Assembly: GCA_003282975.1 (NCBI GenBank)
Contig: QBYD01000001.1
Coordinates: 62,001-126,000 of the forward strand
Reading direction: 5' to 3'
DNA length: 64,000 nucleotides
Source of the DNA: Pelagibacteraceae bacterium AG-325-C10
GTDB lineage: Bacteria > Pseudomonadota > Alphaproteobacteria > Pelagibacterales > Pelagibacteraceae
Every line of letters begins with the position of its first letter. Position 1 is the stretch's first letter. Under the pieces are notes generated by a model. It searched no databases. It was not told where the DNA came from and saw nothing but the letters and a program-made list of their open reading frames with translations. Positions 17,198 to 25,538 of the stretch are shown here, one piece after another. A program made the position numbers and the translations under genes.

Positions 17198-18090
17198 TAT
17201 TTTAAGTACTCTCTTTTTCTAGAAAGTTTAAATCTTCTGTAAACAAGTATTAAAACTAAAAGCAAAAATACTGATCCTATTCTAAATTCTGTTCCTAAAA
17301 TATAATCAGCAAATTCTTCAAATACTCCTAATCCCATTCCAGACATTGCAACACCAGGTAAATTTCCTAATCCGGCAACAATGACAATCATAAATGATCT
17401 TATTGTGTAGGGTAAACCCATATAGGGATGTATAGTAAATGTTATAGATATTAATGCACCAGCAACACCACAAAGAGCTGCATTAATACCAAAAGTAGCT
17501 GCGTAAACTTTTTCTGTATCTACACCTAAAATCTTTGCTGCTCTTGCATTTTGTGCTGTAGCTCTAATTGCACGACCAAGCTTAGATTTTTTCATGTAAA
17601 TTACTAAACAAATTGCAAATAAAATGCTTATAAAAGCTGAAAATATTTTGGAATTTGGCAACACAACATTATTATTAAATAACATGGTTGTTCCATAATC
17701 TGAGTTTGCAAGAACAACGTCGGCTCCAAATGCAAAGTTCATTAATTGCATGAAAAGAATACTTATTCCAAAAGTAGCTAAGATTGATATAAACAAATCT
17801 CTATCTACAACTTTATTAATTACTAATTTGTAAATTGCTATACCTACAAAAAACATTATTATTGGAGCAACAATTACTCCCCACGCTGGGTGTATGCCGT
17901 AAAGGTACATAAAATAAGCAATGTATCCTCCTAAAATAACTAGATCTCCTTGAGCAATATTAATTATATTCATCACCCCCCATTGAAGTGCCATACCATA
18001 AGCAATCAATGCAAATAAAATTCCAAGTAAAATTCCATCCAAACATGCTTGAACAGAAATCATTGGATATTGGAAGACCATGAAATCCAT
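17197..18090 (-). CDS. livH: Branched-chain-type ABC transporter permease LivH (second set)
   Basis: A 297-residue LivH-family permease with LDGILLGILFALIAYGMAL and the INIAQGDLVILGGYIAYF motif (about residues 40-57). The coupling loop is GRAIRATAQNARAAKILGVD, followed by IVAGLGNLPGVAMSGMGLG. It is the first permease gene of the second set, separated from its binding-protein gene by a terminator-like hairpin (18101-18140) that would lower permease synthesis relative to the binding protein. Confidence 0.92.
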   Translation of the reverse strand: MDFMVFQYPMISVQACLDGILLGILFALIAYGMALQWGVMNIINIAQGDLVILGGYIAYFMYLYGIHPAWGVIVAPIIMFFVGIAIYKLVINKVVDRDLFISILATFGISILFMQLMNFAFGADVVLANSDYGTTMLFNNNVVLPNSKIFSAFISILFAICLVIYMKKSKLGRAIRATAQNARAAKILGVDTEKVYAATFGINAALCGVAGALISITFTIHPYMGLPYTIRSFMIVIVAGLGNLPGVAMSGMGLGVFEEFADYILGTEFRIGSVFLLLVLILVYRRFKLSRKREYLK

Positions 18091-18100
18091 AATGAACTTT

Positions 18101-18140
18101 TTAAAAAAATACCCCCTACATACAATATATTAGGGGGTAT
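18101..18140 (-). terminator. Intrinsic terminator/attenuator between livK and livH
   Basis: A perfect 9-bp stem, ATACCCCCT at 18109-18117 and AGGGGGTAT at 18132-18140, encloses a 14-base loop. On the minus strand the hairpin is followed by seven T residues (18102-18109 read in reverse). It lies after the binding-protein stop and before livH, so it probably ends most transcripts and lets a minority read through into livHMGF. Confidence 0.8.
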
Positions 18141-18153
18141 TTATAGATTTGTT

Positions 18154-19389
18154 TTATCTTTTAGACCAAGAAGGAATTGGGTGAATTAATTCAGCTGAAG
18201 CCCATTTTGTTGGAGCTACAACTTTATTTTCACAATTATCCCCATCACACATAACTTGGAATAAAACCATCGGCTTATCAACATTCTGACCACCTGCTGC
18301 AAATTTTATATTACCATAAAAAGTTTGCATGTTTGTAGCAGCAAGAGCATCTCTAACTTTCTTTTGATCAAAAGTGTCTGCTCTCTCAAATGCATCTTTA
18401 AATACCAATAGAGCAGCTGATGACTCTGCTGCTTGATATGGAGGTGCATAACCAAACTCTTTTGTAAAGTCTGCATCGTATGTCATACCATCTTTAAAGA
18501 AGTTATCTTTATAAGTTAATGTTTTATGCCACTGAGAAGCGCATAAAGCATATTGTGAGTTTTTGCCATGTTGTTTTGACAATTTTGCAGCATCACAATG
18601 TGTCATTGCTAACATTGGAACATCTACTTTCATCTCAGATATTTGTCGAATAGCAGTTAGAGCACCTTTGGTATGACCTGAAACAACTAAAACATCTGGT
18701 TTCATTTGTTTTACTTTTACTAAAGTAGCAGCCATATCATTAAGCTCTTTTGGTAATTTATCATCAATTACTTTTTTAGAGCCAGTTCTCTTAATTGCTT
18801 CCAAAACACCAAGTCTTACATCTTGAGAAAAAGCATCTTGTTCAAATGCCATTGCAACACTTACTGGTTTTCCGTTATTTTTCTCAACTGCTAGATCAAT
18901 AGCAACATCAAGATATAAATTAGCAGGAGCTAATACAGCAAATAGATACTTGTAACCTTTTGTAAACAAAGATCTAGATGCACCATTTGCTTCAACCATT
19001 GGAACACCATATTTTTCAGTTACTGGAGCAATCGCTTTTGTTAAACCAGAACTATATGGGCCAAGCATAAACTCAACACCGTCTTGTGATATTAATCTCT
19101 CTGCAAGCTGTGCAGCTCTTTTTGGATTTGACTCATCATCATAATAGATAATGTCAAACTTATAAGTTTTTCCACCAACTTTAACACCACCCATGCTGTT
19201 AATTCTGTCAACGGCCATGTTATAACCATTTTGAGTATGAACACCATTAGATGAGTATTTACCAGTTAGGGAAATCGCAGCACCTAAAATAATTTTGTCA
19301 CCAACAACTTTTGCAAAAGATGCAACAGATGTTGAAAATAAAATTACTAATGCAGAAACAAAACTTAAAATTATTTTATTCAATCTCAT
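18154..19389 (-). CDS. livK: Amino acid ABC transporter substrate-binding protein (Liv type)
   Basis: A 411-residue periplasmic protein. Residues 1-26 form a signal peptide (cleavage after SFA), followed by the Peripla_BP_6 fold beginning KIILGAAISLTGKYSSNG and a LGPYSSGLTKAIAP ligand-contact region typical of the family. Two Cys near the C-terminus (CDGDNC) may form a disulphide. It has its own promoter and a strong AGAGGAAG ribosome binding site and is the first gene of the livK-livHMGF-azlCD operon. The ligand is probably an amino acid or derivative; the exact ligand is unknown. Confidence 0.9.
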   Translation of the reverse strand: MRLNKIILSFVSALVILFSTSVASFAKVVGDKIILGAAISLTGKYSSNGVHTQNGYNMAVDRINSMGGVKVGGKTYKFDIIYYDDESNPKRAAQLAERLISQDGVEFMLGPYSSGLTKAIAPVTEKYGVPMVEANGASRSLFTKGYKYLFAVLAPANLYLDVAIDLAVEKNNGKPVSVAMAFEQDAFSQDVRLGVLEAIKRTGSKKVIDDKLPKELNDMAATLVKVKQMKPDVLVVSGHTKGALTAIRQISEMKVDVPMLAMTHCDAAKLSKQHGKNSQYALCASQWHKTLTYKDNFFKDGMTYDADFTKEFGYAPPYQAAESSAALLVFKDAFERADTFDQKKVRDALAATNMQTFYGNIKFAAGGQNVDKPMVLFQVMCDGDNCENKVVAPTKWASAELIHPIPSWSKR

Positions 19390-19392
19390 TTT

Positions 19393-19452
19393 ACTTCCTC
19401 TTTAATTAATTAATTATTATTCCATTAAATAAACAAATTTAAATTTATGCAA
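19393..19452 (-). promoter_or_regulatory. Putative sigma70 promoter and strong RBS for the second binding-protein gene
   Basis: On the minus strand TTGCAT (19447-19452) and TTTAAT (19424-19429) are separated by exactly 17 bases. They are followed by AGAGGAAGT (19393-19401), a strong ribosome binding site just before the ATG at 19389. The -10 box, spacing and ribosome binding site match those of the other binding-protein gene at 4735. Confidence 0.45.
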
Positions 19453-19478
19453 GTGGCATTAAGCGACACTTATTGCTG

Positions 19479-20093
19479 TTAATATTGTTGAATTACGGCA
19501 ATAATAATTGCAATGATAATTAAAACACTCGCAGAAATTGTATTAATTACCTTTGGATTTGCTTTTATCCAAACAATTAATTTTCTAGCAAGTACAGCAT
19601 AAGCAACTAAAGATAAAAAATCTAAAACTACATAAGTTGTGATTAAAATAAAAAATTGAACTACATAATTTGAATTAAAATCAATGAATTGTGGAAAAAT
19701 CAAAGGAAAGAACATCCAAGCCTTAGGGCTTGTTCCTGCAACTAAAAAACCATCTCTAAAAAAAGAGAAAAAACTTTTTGATGAAATATTATTTGAACTT
19801 ATATCTTTTGGTTTTGAGTTATAAAGATCATAAGCAAGATATAATAAATAAACTATTCCTATCCACTTAAAGATATTTAAAAAATTCGGATTATCTAAAA
19901 AAAATGAACCAATGACAAAGATGACAAGAGTTGCCTGAATAAAGTTTGCACTGATATCTCCTAATGCAGTCCAAATACATTTTTGAACACCATAATTCAT
20001 TGAATAAGAAATAATGACAATTCTAGGGGTGCCAGGTGTTATAAACAGAAATAAGATTATCTGTAAAAATAGAAAATAATTTATGGGGAACAT
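19479..20093 (-). CDS. LysE-family amino acid exporter
   Basis: A 204-residue membrane protein with about six hydrophobic helices and the LysE/RhtB layout. PGTPRIVIISYSMNYGVQKC (residues 20-39) resembles the family's PGP....V...G...G motif but carries a Thr between Gly and Pro. It then has ALGDISANFIQ (43-53) and SPKAWMFFPLIFPQF (about 122-136), the conserved central NPK(A/T) region with Ser for Asn. It probably exports an amino acid. It is monocistronic; upstream lies a perfect 10-bp inverted repeat at 20102-20148 within its leader. Confidence 0.8.
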   Translation of the reverse strand: MFPINYFLFLQIILFLFITPGTPRIVIISYSMNYGVQKCIWTALGDISANFIQATLVIFVIGSFFLDNPNFLNIFKWIGIVYLLYLAYDLYNSKPKDISSNNISSKSFFSFFRDGFLVAGTSPKAWMFFPLIFPQFIDFNSNYVVQFFILITTYVVLDFLSLVAYAVLARKLIVWIKANPKVINTISASVLIIIAIIIAVIQQY

Positions 20094-20101
20094 TTTGAGT
20101 A

Positions 20102-20148
20102 GATAGTCCTTAAAAACCGGGAGCTAAAGATGGCTAAGAAGGACTATC
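20102..20148. promoter_or_regulatory. Perfect 10-bp inverted repeat between divergent lysE and TIGR03643 genes
   Basis: GATAGTCCTT at 20102-20111 is exactly complementary to AAGGACTATC at 20139-20148, with a 27-base interior that itself contains AGC/GCT complementarity. It begins 9 bases upstream of the lysE start codon on the minus strand, inside the probable 5' leader. It is too long and too spaced for a chance AT hairpin. It could be a leader RNA controlling the exporter or a dimeric operator. It matches no riboswitch class that I can recognise. Confidence 0.5.
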
Positions 20149-20213
20149 AAATTAGATAATATCATGCTCTAAAAAAAAATGCATTAAACATTTTTTTCAA
20201 ATATAAAGGATTT

Positions 20214-20510
20214 ATGAAAAAAAAAGGTCACACCCCCATTACTAGAGTCAAAAATCCAGAGCCAGATGATAATGACCCAGATTGGGTTATTTGGGCAGCT
20301 TGGGCTGATCGGATCACTTTTGAAGATATTGAAAAGAAAACTGGAAAAACAGAGTCTGAAGTAATCAAAATAATGAGACGATCTATTAAGCCTGCCTCAT
20401 TCAGGTTGTGGCGAAAACGAGTTAATCAGAAAAGTATCAAACACAGAAAAAAATTTGAATACTCAAGAAAACAAATAACTAGTAAAATTAAAAAGAATGA
20501 TTATTTGTAA
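20214..20510 (+). CDS. TIGR03643/DUF2805-family small protein
   Basis: A 98-residue basic protein with the family pattern DPDWVIWAAWADRITFEDIE (residues 22-41) followed by a helix-turn-helix-like KTGKTESEVIKIMRRSIKPASFRLWRKR split over 44-71. The function of the family is not established; the layout looks like a small DNA- or RNA-binding protein. The start has an AAAGGA ribosome binding site 5 bases upstream. It lies 3 bases before the glutaredoxin gene, forming a two-gene unit. Confidence 0.8.
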   Translation: MKKKGHTPITRVKNPEPDDNDPDWVIWAAWADRITFEDIEKKTGKTESEVIKIMRRSIKPASFRLWRKRVNQKSIKHRKKFEYSRKQITSKIKKNDYL

Positions 20511-20513
20511 TTC

Positions 20514-20768
20514 ATGAAATCAGTAACCATATATACAGGTCCTCTTTGTAATTATTGTGATGCAGCAAAAAGATTATTAGCTAGAAATAATGTTGAATAT
20601 AAAGAAATCAACATTGCAACAGTTGAAGGTGCAATGGAAGAAATGATTAAGAAAGCAAATGGCAAGAGAACAATACCTCAAATCTTTTTTGATGACCAGC
20701 ACATCGGTGGATATGATGAAACCAGAGCTTTAGAAAAAGAAAATAAGTTATTAGATTTGCTTAAATAA
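20514..20768 (+). CDS. grxC: Glutaredoxin
   Basis: An 84-residue class I glutaredoxin. The redox-active site is CNYC (residues 12-15; CPYC in most relatives), with the cis-proline segment KRTIPQIFFDDQHIGGYDE (about 52-70) that binds glutathione. It reduces protein disulphides and glutathione mixed disulphides in the cytosol. Pro to Asn in the active site should shift redox potential slightly; both Cys are intact. Confidence 0.92.
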   Translation: MKSVTIYTGPLCNYCDAAKRLLARNNVEYKEINIATVEGAMEEMIKKANGKRTIPQIFFDDQHIGGYDETRALEKENKLLDLLK

Positions 20769-20799
20769 ATTTAAACCTATTTTGGTTTATAAAAATGAC

Positions 20800-21651
20800 T
20801 TAATTAGCTTCCATTATTGCTTGGAAAGGTCCACTACCGATATAAATTTTATCAGCACCTGCTGTATTTAATGACATTCCTTCACCCAAGTTAAAACTCA
20901 TCGTCAAAGAAGTAGTATCGGGTGACACATTGATAGCACTAGCAAAAGCAACTACTCCCTCTAATTTAACAACCTCTCCCTCAGTTGCAGCTAAATGTCC
21001 ATTACTATCAACAAGTATTCCTGTTATTGAAGCTGAAGTACCATTAATATCACTAGCTGTATCTTGTACTTTCCAATCCTCACCAACACCATCAAAATGA
21101 GTTAAGGTTTCTGTATACTTTCCAGCTGCTACTTCAGTACTAGAACATACCGACTCATCGTTATGTGTAGCTGTAGATGAATGAGTACCAGATCCTGCAA
21201 CAGTTCTACAGAAGACTCCAGATCCGCTAGCTTGACCATCCATTGAACCATCTATTTCAAATGAAGCTGTTATTCCAAAAGTATTATCCATCCTCGCATA
21301 TCCGTGAGTATAACTTCCATCAAGCGGCCTAGTATATGTTCCAGTTAAATCTACAGAAGCTCCTTGAGAAACATTAGCTGTAGCTCCTGATGCATTATTG
21401 AATATCTGAGAACAGTTTGTTAAATCTGCAGTTGCTGAAGTTGTGGGTGTAGTAGGTGCGCTCGTACATAAATACATTTCAAAAATTACAATTTCATAAG
21501 AGTCGGGTGTGTGATGGCATCCATTTTTAATTTCTGTTTCTGATAAAACCCCACTAGTGACTGTACAAGTAGCATTAGCATCTTTAGAATTAGTTATCTC
21601 AAAAACTAAAATTAATGATAAAAATAAGATAAAATATTTGAAATTTTTCAT
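20800..21651 (-). CDS. Secreted cysteine-containing surface-island protein, paralogue 3
   Basis: A 283-residue exported protein: signal peptide residues 1-27, mature N-terminus near TCTVTSG. It is recognisably related to the proteins at 25539-26642 and 27655-28899 through a shared core C-x-x-TPDSYEIVIFEMYLC...DLTNC..IF.N (residues 45-85) and a C-terminal region TTSLTMSFNLGEGMSLN. It ends IGSGPFQAIMEAN and lacks the RGAWR tail of its two relatives. The start abuts the stop of the beta-barrel gene at 21652-22500, so barrel and secreted protein are co-translated. The function is unknown; a surface-displayed or secreted partner of the barrel is the simplest proposal. Confidence 0.65.
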   Translation of the reverse strand: MKNFKYFILFLSLILVFEITNSKDANATCTVTSGVLSETEIKNGCHHTPDSYEIVIFEMYLCTSAPTTPTTSATADLTNCSQIFNNASGATANVSQGASVDLTGTYTRPLDGSYTHGYARMDNTFGITASFEIDGSMDGQASGSGVFCRTVAGSGTHSSTATHNDESVCSSTEVAAGKYTETLTHFDGVGEDWKVQDTASDINGTSASITGILVDSNGHLAATEGEVVKLEGVVAFASAINVSPDTTSLTMSFNLGEGMSLNTAGADKIYIGSGPFQAIMEAN

Positions 21652-22500
21652 TTAAAATCCTCCCGCCTTAACAGAGAAACTCTTTGATTTAACAATTAAG
21701 TTTTCTCTTCTAACTTTTTCATATTTTTTGTCTTTCATTGAAACTCTTTCAAAAGCTTCATCACTTACAAAACTTGTATTAGGGTTAATTTTACTTAAAT
21801 TAAATGTCAGATTAAAAAACCATTGATCGTCATAGCTGGCATTTCCAAAATCCTTATATCCAACTTCAAAATCAATACCAGAATTTGGTATACCAATTTT
21901 TGAAGAGTACTCTAATCCCTCGAAATCTGATCCACCTGGAATTTCATACTCAAATAACTTAGTGTAAATTTTTGCAGTTGGCATATATGGAATATGCGCT
22001 CCAATTTCTAAATCATAGCCATCTGCAACTTCTTCTTTGACATTATTTTTGCCAGTTTTTTCATTTGATATTGCAAAATAATGATTAGTGTTTAATTCTA
22101 AAATAGAAGATTTGATTTCTGCACCAATACTACCTCTTTGATGATCGTAATCTAATTCATGATCATAAAAAGCATTCAAACCATATATGAAATTTTCATC
22201 ATCGCTCAATATTCTTTTTCCAAAACCAAGGTTAAGTGTTTCACTTTCATCGTGGGCGAATAAAGATCCTTGAAAAAAAGTTATTTGATTTTCTGTATCA
22301 TTTAATGGTTTAAAAGTTTTTATACCAAATTCAGGTTTATTACCCTCTTTTGACTTAATTGAGATATCAGTATCACCAAATTTACCATCAAAAAAATTTT
22401 CAATAGAATTAAAGAAATTGTTTTTTAATTGAGAGGTGTCTGCTACAGCCGCAGCAGAAAAAAAAATTACAGTAAATAAAGTAATGAAATATTTTTTCAT
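21652..22500 (-). CDS. Inverse-autotransporter-type beta-barrel protein without passenger (copy 2)
   Basis: A 282-residue outer-membrane protein with signal peptide (residues 1-20, VADTS). It has a beta-domain like that of intimin/invasin (IAT_beta): SETLNLGFGKRILSDDENF, YGLNAFYDHELDYDHQRGSI, then VADGYDLEIGAHIPYMP, with alternating strand patterns to about residue 240. After the barrel comes only a short linker including YEKVRRENLI (the post-barrel KREN motif of the family), and the protein ends VKAGGF. Ordinary inverse autotransporters continue into long Ig-like passengers; here none is attached. It is followed immediately by a secreted-protein gene. Confidence 0.7.
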   Translation of the reverse strand: MKKYFITLFTVIFFSAAAVADTSQLKNNFFNSIENFFDGKFGDTDISIKSKEGNKPEFGIKTFKPLNDTENQITFFQGSLFAHDESETLNLGFGKRILSDDENFIYGLNAFYDHELDYDHQRGSIGAEIKSSILELNTNHYFAISNEKTGKNNVKEEVADGYDLEIGAHIPYMPTAKIYTKLFEYEIPGGSDFEGLEYSSKIGIPNSGIDFEVGYKDFGNASYDDQWFFNLTFNLSKINPNTSFVSDEAFERVSMKDKKYEKVRRENLIVKSKSFSVKAGGF

Positions 22501-22591
22501 AATTTCTTCTTGATAATAATATATATAAAAAAAATTAAAATCATTAATTTAGGCTCAAAAACTAAATAAAATCCAAATGGTTGCTAAACAC

Positions 22592-23647
22592 TTATTCAGC
22601 TTTATATTTCTTAGCAGTTGACTCAACTGTTGCACTATATCTTACAACGCTATCTTTAAATGTGTTTTTTTCAGTATTATTACAAGAAGATCCACATGAA
22701 GCTGAATTTGATGCTTCAAAAGATGCAACTGATTTTCCAGGTGTGCCAGACCCTGTTGTTAAAAATCTTGCTTGAACTAAAACATTTTTGTCTCCACCAG
22801 TTCCATGAGCAACATTTTTAACCATATCAGCCAAGTCATCTTCTGGTGCTCCGCCTTGTGCAGCAGGAAGATAAGGTGAAATATCACCACTTGCGTCTAG
22901 CAAGCTATTTAAAAAATTATCATTATTTTTTAAATAAGCATAAGGCTCAGCATTTCCATTTAAGGATGGTGTGCCAGTTCTATCTAAAGGTAATTTTGTT
23001 GTACTACTTACTGTATGAATTAATTCTTTGTCTACTGGCAAAGATGTAATAGCAGAAGAAGATCCTGTATATGTATTTGTCATTTGGGATGCCCCCGTTA
23101 GAGTAATTCTAGACTCTACATCTCCCCATAAAACTTTTCTTTTGAAATCAACATAGACTTTTACTCTTGCTTGTTGTGCTCCTGACGCTGCATCAAAAAT
23201 TGTATTAGATCCATCATCATTATAATTGCCTCCCTCTTTAGTTAAGGTCATAAGTCCTGTATCGTAGACAATTGTGTCTAGGGTAGGTTCTAAATCTTCT
23301 CTTCCTTCATATAAGTTTTTTGGTCCACCGATTTGAACTAATTGTTTATTAGTACTAGTAATACCTGACTCTCTTGCAAGCGCAGCTTCATTAACTAATA
23401 ATCCAAATGTTTTAGCATCTTGTTGAACAGATTTTCTTAATTCTTTACCATTGATAACTGTACTTGTAGTATTTTGAATTACATTTACGTTTTGAACACT
23501 ACTTTGGCTAGTTGAGGTGAAGCTAGTTGCGCTAGCTATCTTCTGAATTATATTTGTTGGTGTGCTTGCAGTTATTTCAGCTAAAACTGATATAGAATTA
23601 AAACTCAAAATAATTATTAAATAAAATAAATTTTTTACAATTTTCAT
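22592..23647 (-). CDS. Exported protein of the FecR/TPR-barrel gene group, function unknown
   Basis: A 351-residue protein with a signal peptide (residues 1-23, cleavage after VLA), a Thr/Ser-rich N-terminal region, a segment VKVYVDFKRKVLWGDVESR (about 157-175) with beta-strand character, and a CGSSC pair near residue 316. Its start overlaps the FecR-domain gene by 4 bases, placing it in a three-gene set with that gene and the TPR plus barrel gene. I do not recognise a family. The VDF...G...R pattern faintly recalls small-barrel domains found in substrates of Slam/type XI secretion, which is speculative. Confidence 0.55.
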   Translation of the reverse strand: MKIVKNLFYLIIILSFNSISVLAEITASTPTNIIQKIASATSFTSTSQSSVQNVNVIQNTTSTVINGKELRKSVQQDAKTFGLLVNEAALARESGITSTNKQLVQIGGPKNLYEGREDLEPTLDTIVYDTGLMTLTKEGGNYNDDGSNTIFDAASGAQQARVKVYVDFKRKVLWGDVESRITLTGASQMTNTYTGSSSAITSLPVDKELIHTVSSTTKLPLDRTGTPSLNGNAEPYAYLKNNDNFLNSLLDASGDISPYLPAAQGGAPEDDLADMVKNVAHGTGGDKNVLVQARFLTTGSGTPGKSVASFEASNSASCGSSCNNTEKNTFKDSVVRYSATVESTAKKYKAE

Positions 23648-24219
23648 TTAAATACCACCGATTGAAATCCTGGAGTTGAAATATTGATAGTATTAAAACC
23701 ATCAGTGACATTAAGTGTTCCAGGTATCATTCCTAATGTATTTTTTTTACCAGGTCCCAATAATACTACAGTGCTTTTTTCATCTGACTCTGTAACTACA
23801 ACAAATTCTGTTCCTCTCGCACCAACAGATCCTGTTGGAATGTTAACTTCTAAATTGTCAGGATCTTTTTTACTAATTTCACCTGTAATTATTTTAACTG
23901 TTCCAATTTTAATATTTGATACAATTTTTCCCACTTTAGATTGTGGATCATAAATAAATTCATCAATAGTTATTTCAGATTTTTCACCTACTGTTAAAGC
24001 TGTTTCGTCTAAAAGAAGTATTTGAGCATTAGACTGAGCTTTAACAATTATTGTATCACCAAAATATATTTTTGAACCTGTTGAAAGCTTTTCATTTTTT
24101 TGATTTAAGATATCACCAACTCCAGCTGCGATTACTCCAATAAATTCATTAGCAGATGATATCGAAATTAAAAATAAAGATAATAATACTGATATAATCA
24201 AAGTTTTAATCTTATTCAT
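23644..24219 (-). CDS. FecR-domain exported protein
   Basis: A 191-residue protein with signal peptide (residues 1-23, SSA|NEF) and a FecR domain over about residues 30-160: GSKIYFGDTIIVKAQSNAQI, LLLDETALTVGEKSEITIDEF and the key NIPTGSVGARGTEFVV. Stand-alone periplasmic FecR domains of this kind are common next to outer-membrane beta-barrel and surface-protein genes; they are not limited to iron-citrate signalling. It overlaps the upstream TPR-barrel gene by 8 bases and the downstream exported-protein gene by 4, so the three are translated together. Confidence 0.82.
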   Translation of the reverse strand: MNKIKTLIISVLLSLFLISISSANEFIGVIAAGVGDILNQKNEKLSTGSKIYFGDTIIVKAQSNAQILLLDETALTVGEKSEITIDEFIYDPQSKVGKIVSNIKIGTVKIITGEISKKDPDNLEVNIPTGSVGARGTEFVVVTESDEKSTVVLLGPGKKNTLGMIPGTLNVTDGFNTINISTPGFQSVVFK

Positions 24220-25525
24220 ACAATGAAAACCTTTTTACTATACTAAAACTAGTATTTTTTCGCATTGAACTATTCTGCAACAAGGATGAGTCAGAGTCAA
24301 TTTCAGTATATTTAAAATTATAAAAAATTTTACTTTCTGGATCAAATTTTTTGATAAACGGAAATATCTGAGTAAGTCTTCCAGATAACTGAGCTTGTGA
24401 AGTTTCAATGTCATCTTCTCTACTTATTGTTGAGTGAATAAATGTGTTTTTTTCCTCATAATTATTTGATTGAAATGTTTTTTCAAATTTCAAAGTTCCA
24501 AAAGGTAAAATTCTTGTATAACCAAAATTTAAGCCAGGTCCAGCGTAGGCGTTGTAATCTTTTAAAGCATCTTTTTCAGTATAAGAAATTTTAGAACTAA
24601 TTAAATTTACATCTGAAAAACTAAAATTATAACCAATACTTGTTGTGTAAATTTCATTATCTGCATTTGCTGGCTCATTATCCATATTTGCAACTGTTGT
24701 ATTATATTCAGTGGTACTAAAACTAGAGCTATAACTTATGCTATTATTTTTGTTAATATTATATGAATTATTGAAACCAATTCCTTTAGTGCTCAAGTCA
24801 GCAGTGAATCTCTCATTTGATTTTGAGTAAAAAATATATGGAAGAATAAAATGTTTACCTATTACTTTTGAATAACTAATTGAACCTGAGCTTAAATCAC
24901 TTTCATTTTCTTCACCTTTGTTTTGTGTATTGATGCTTAATCCTCCGTTAAAACTAATTGCAGATGTCGGGCTTAAATTTTTACCGATTGTAATTGAACC
25001 ACCTCTTGAGTAAGTTTTGTCATATCTTAAACCTGGAAATTCACTAATATTGTCCTGGGCATAAAGATTTCCAGTCTTAGACACACCGTCAATATTTGAA
25101 TTATCTGTTTGCATATAATTTAAATCAACATATGCAAACCATTTTCCTTTTGGTTTAGACTGTTCTCTAATAGTATTCAAAATTCCTTCAATATAATCTC
25201 TGGTTTCTTTTGTTGTATTTGGATCTTGAAGCATTGTCTCTATCATTAGTTGCAGCTTTGCTTCTGAATCCATTTTTAACAAAATTGAAATTAAATAAAG
25301 TTTGATATCTGTATTGACTGGGTACAACATATTTAATCTCTCTAATGTTGAAAGAGTTGCTTTGTATCTTCCTAAAGCTTCTTGTTCAGTTGCATACTTT
25401 AAATTGATTTCTAAATCAGAAGGATTTTCCAAAATTTCTTGAAAAGTAACTTCAGCTATTGAAGGTTTAATACAAAAAATTAATAATAAAATTATTAAGA
25501 AAGTTTTTTTAAAATTTAAACTCAT
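24212..25525 (-). CDS. TPR plus beta-barrel outer-membrane protein (Slam/type XI secretion-like layout)
   Basis: A 437-residue protein: signal peptide residues 1-24, a periplasmic helical TPR-like region (about 30-115, ATEQEALGRYKATLSTLERL), then from KGKWFAYVDLNYMQTDNSN (about 128-146) a series of amphipathic strands to an aromatic C-terminal strand. An N-terminal TPR domain followed by a roughly 14-strand barrel is the layout of Slam/DUF560 translocons that move proteins across the outer membrane. I infer a translocon or assembly role but cannot verify homology by eye; a plain outer-membrane porin-like protein is the alternative. Confidence 0.6.
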   Translation of the reverse strand: MSLNFKKTFLIILLLIFCIKPSIAEVTFQEILENPSDLEINLKYATEQEALGRYKATLSTLERLNMLYPVNTDIKLYLISILLKMDSEAKLQLMIETMLQDPNTTKETRDYIEGILNTIREQSKPKGKWFAYVDLNYMQTDNSNIDGVSKTGNLYAQDNISEFPGLRYDKTYSRGGSITIGKNLSPTSAISFNGGLSINTQNKGEENESDLSSGSISYSKVIGKHFILPYIFYSKSNERFTADLSTKGIGFNNSYNINKNNSISYSSSFSTTEYNTTVANMDNEPANADNEIYTTSIGYNFSFSDVNLISSKISYTEKDALKDYNAYAGPGLNFGYTRILPFGTLKFEKTFQSNNYEEKNTFIHSTISREDDIETSQAQLSGRLTQIFPFIKKFDPESKIFYNFKYTEIDSDSSLLQNSSMRKNTSFSIVKRFSLYE

Positions 25526-25538
25526 AATTCAATGAGTC

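Noticed and set aside
20130-20159. Nine-codon + strand frame (ATG at 20130) overlapping the inverted repeat
   Set aside because: Too short to judge, and its sequence is already explained by the inverted-repeat arm; kept only as a possible leader peptide.
20772-20789. 6-bp hairpin TAAACC/GGTTTA between convergent glutaredoxin and surface-island genes
   Set aside because: Short stem and no U-run on either strand, so it is not convincing as an intrinsic terminator.
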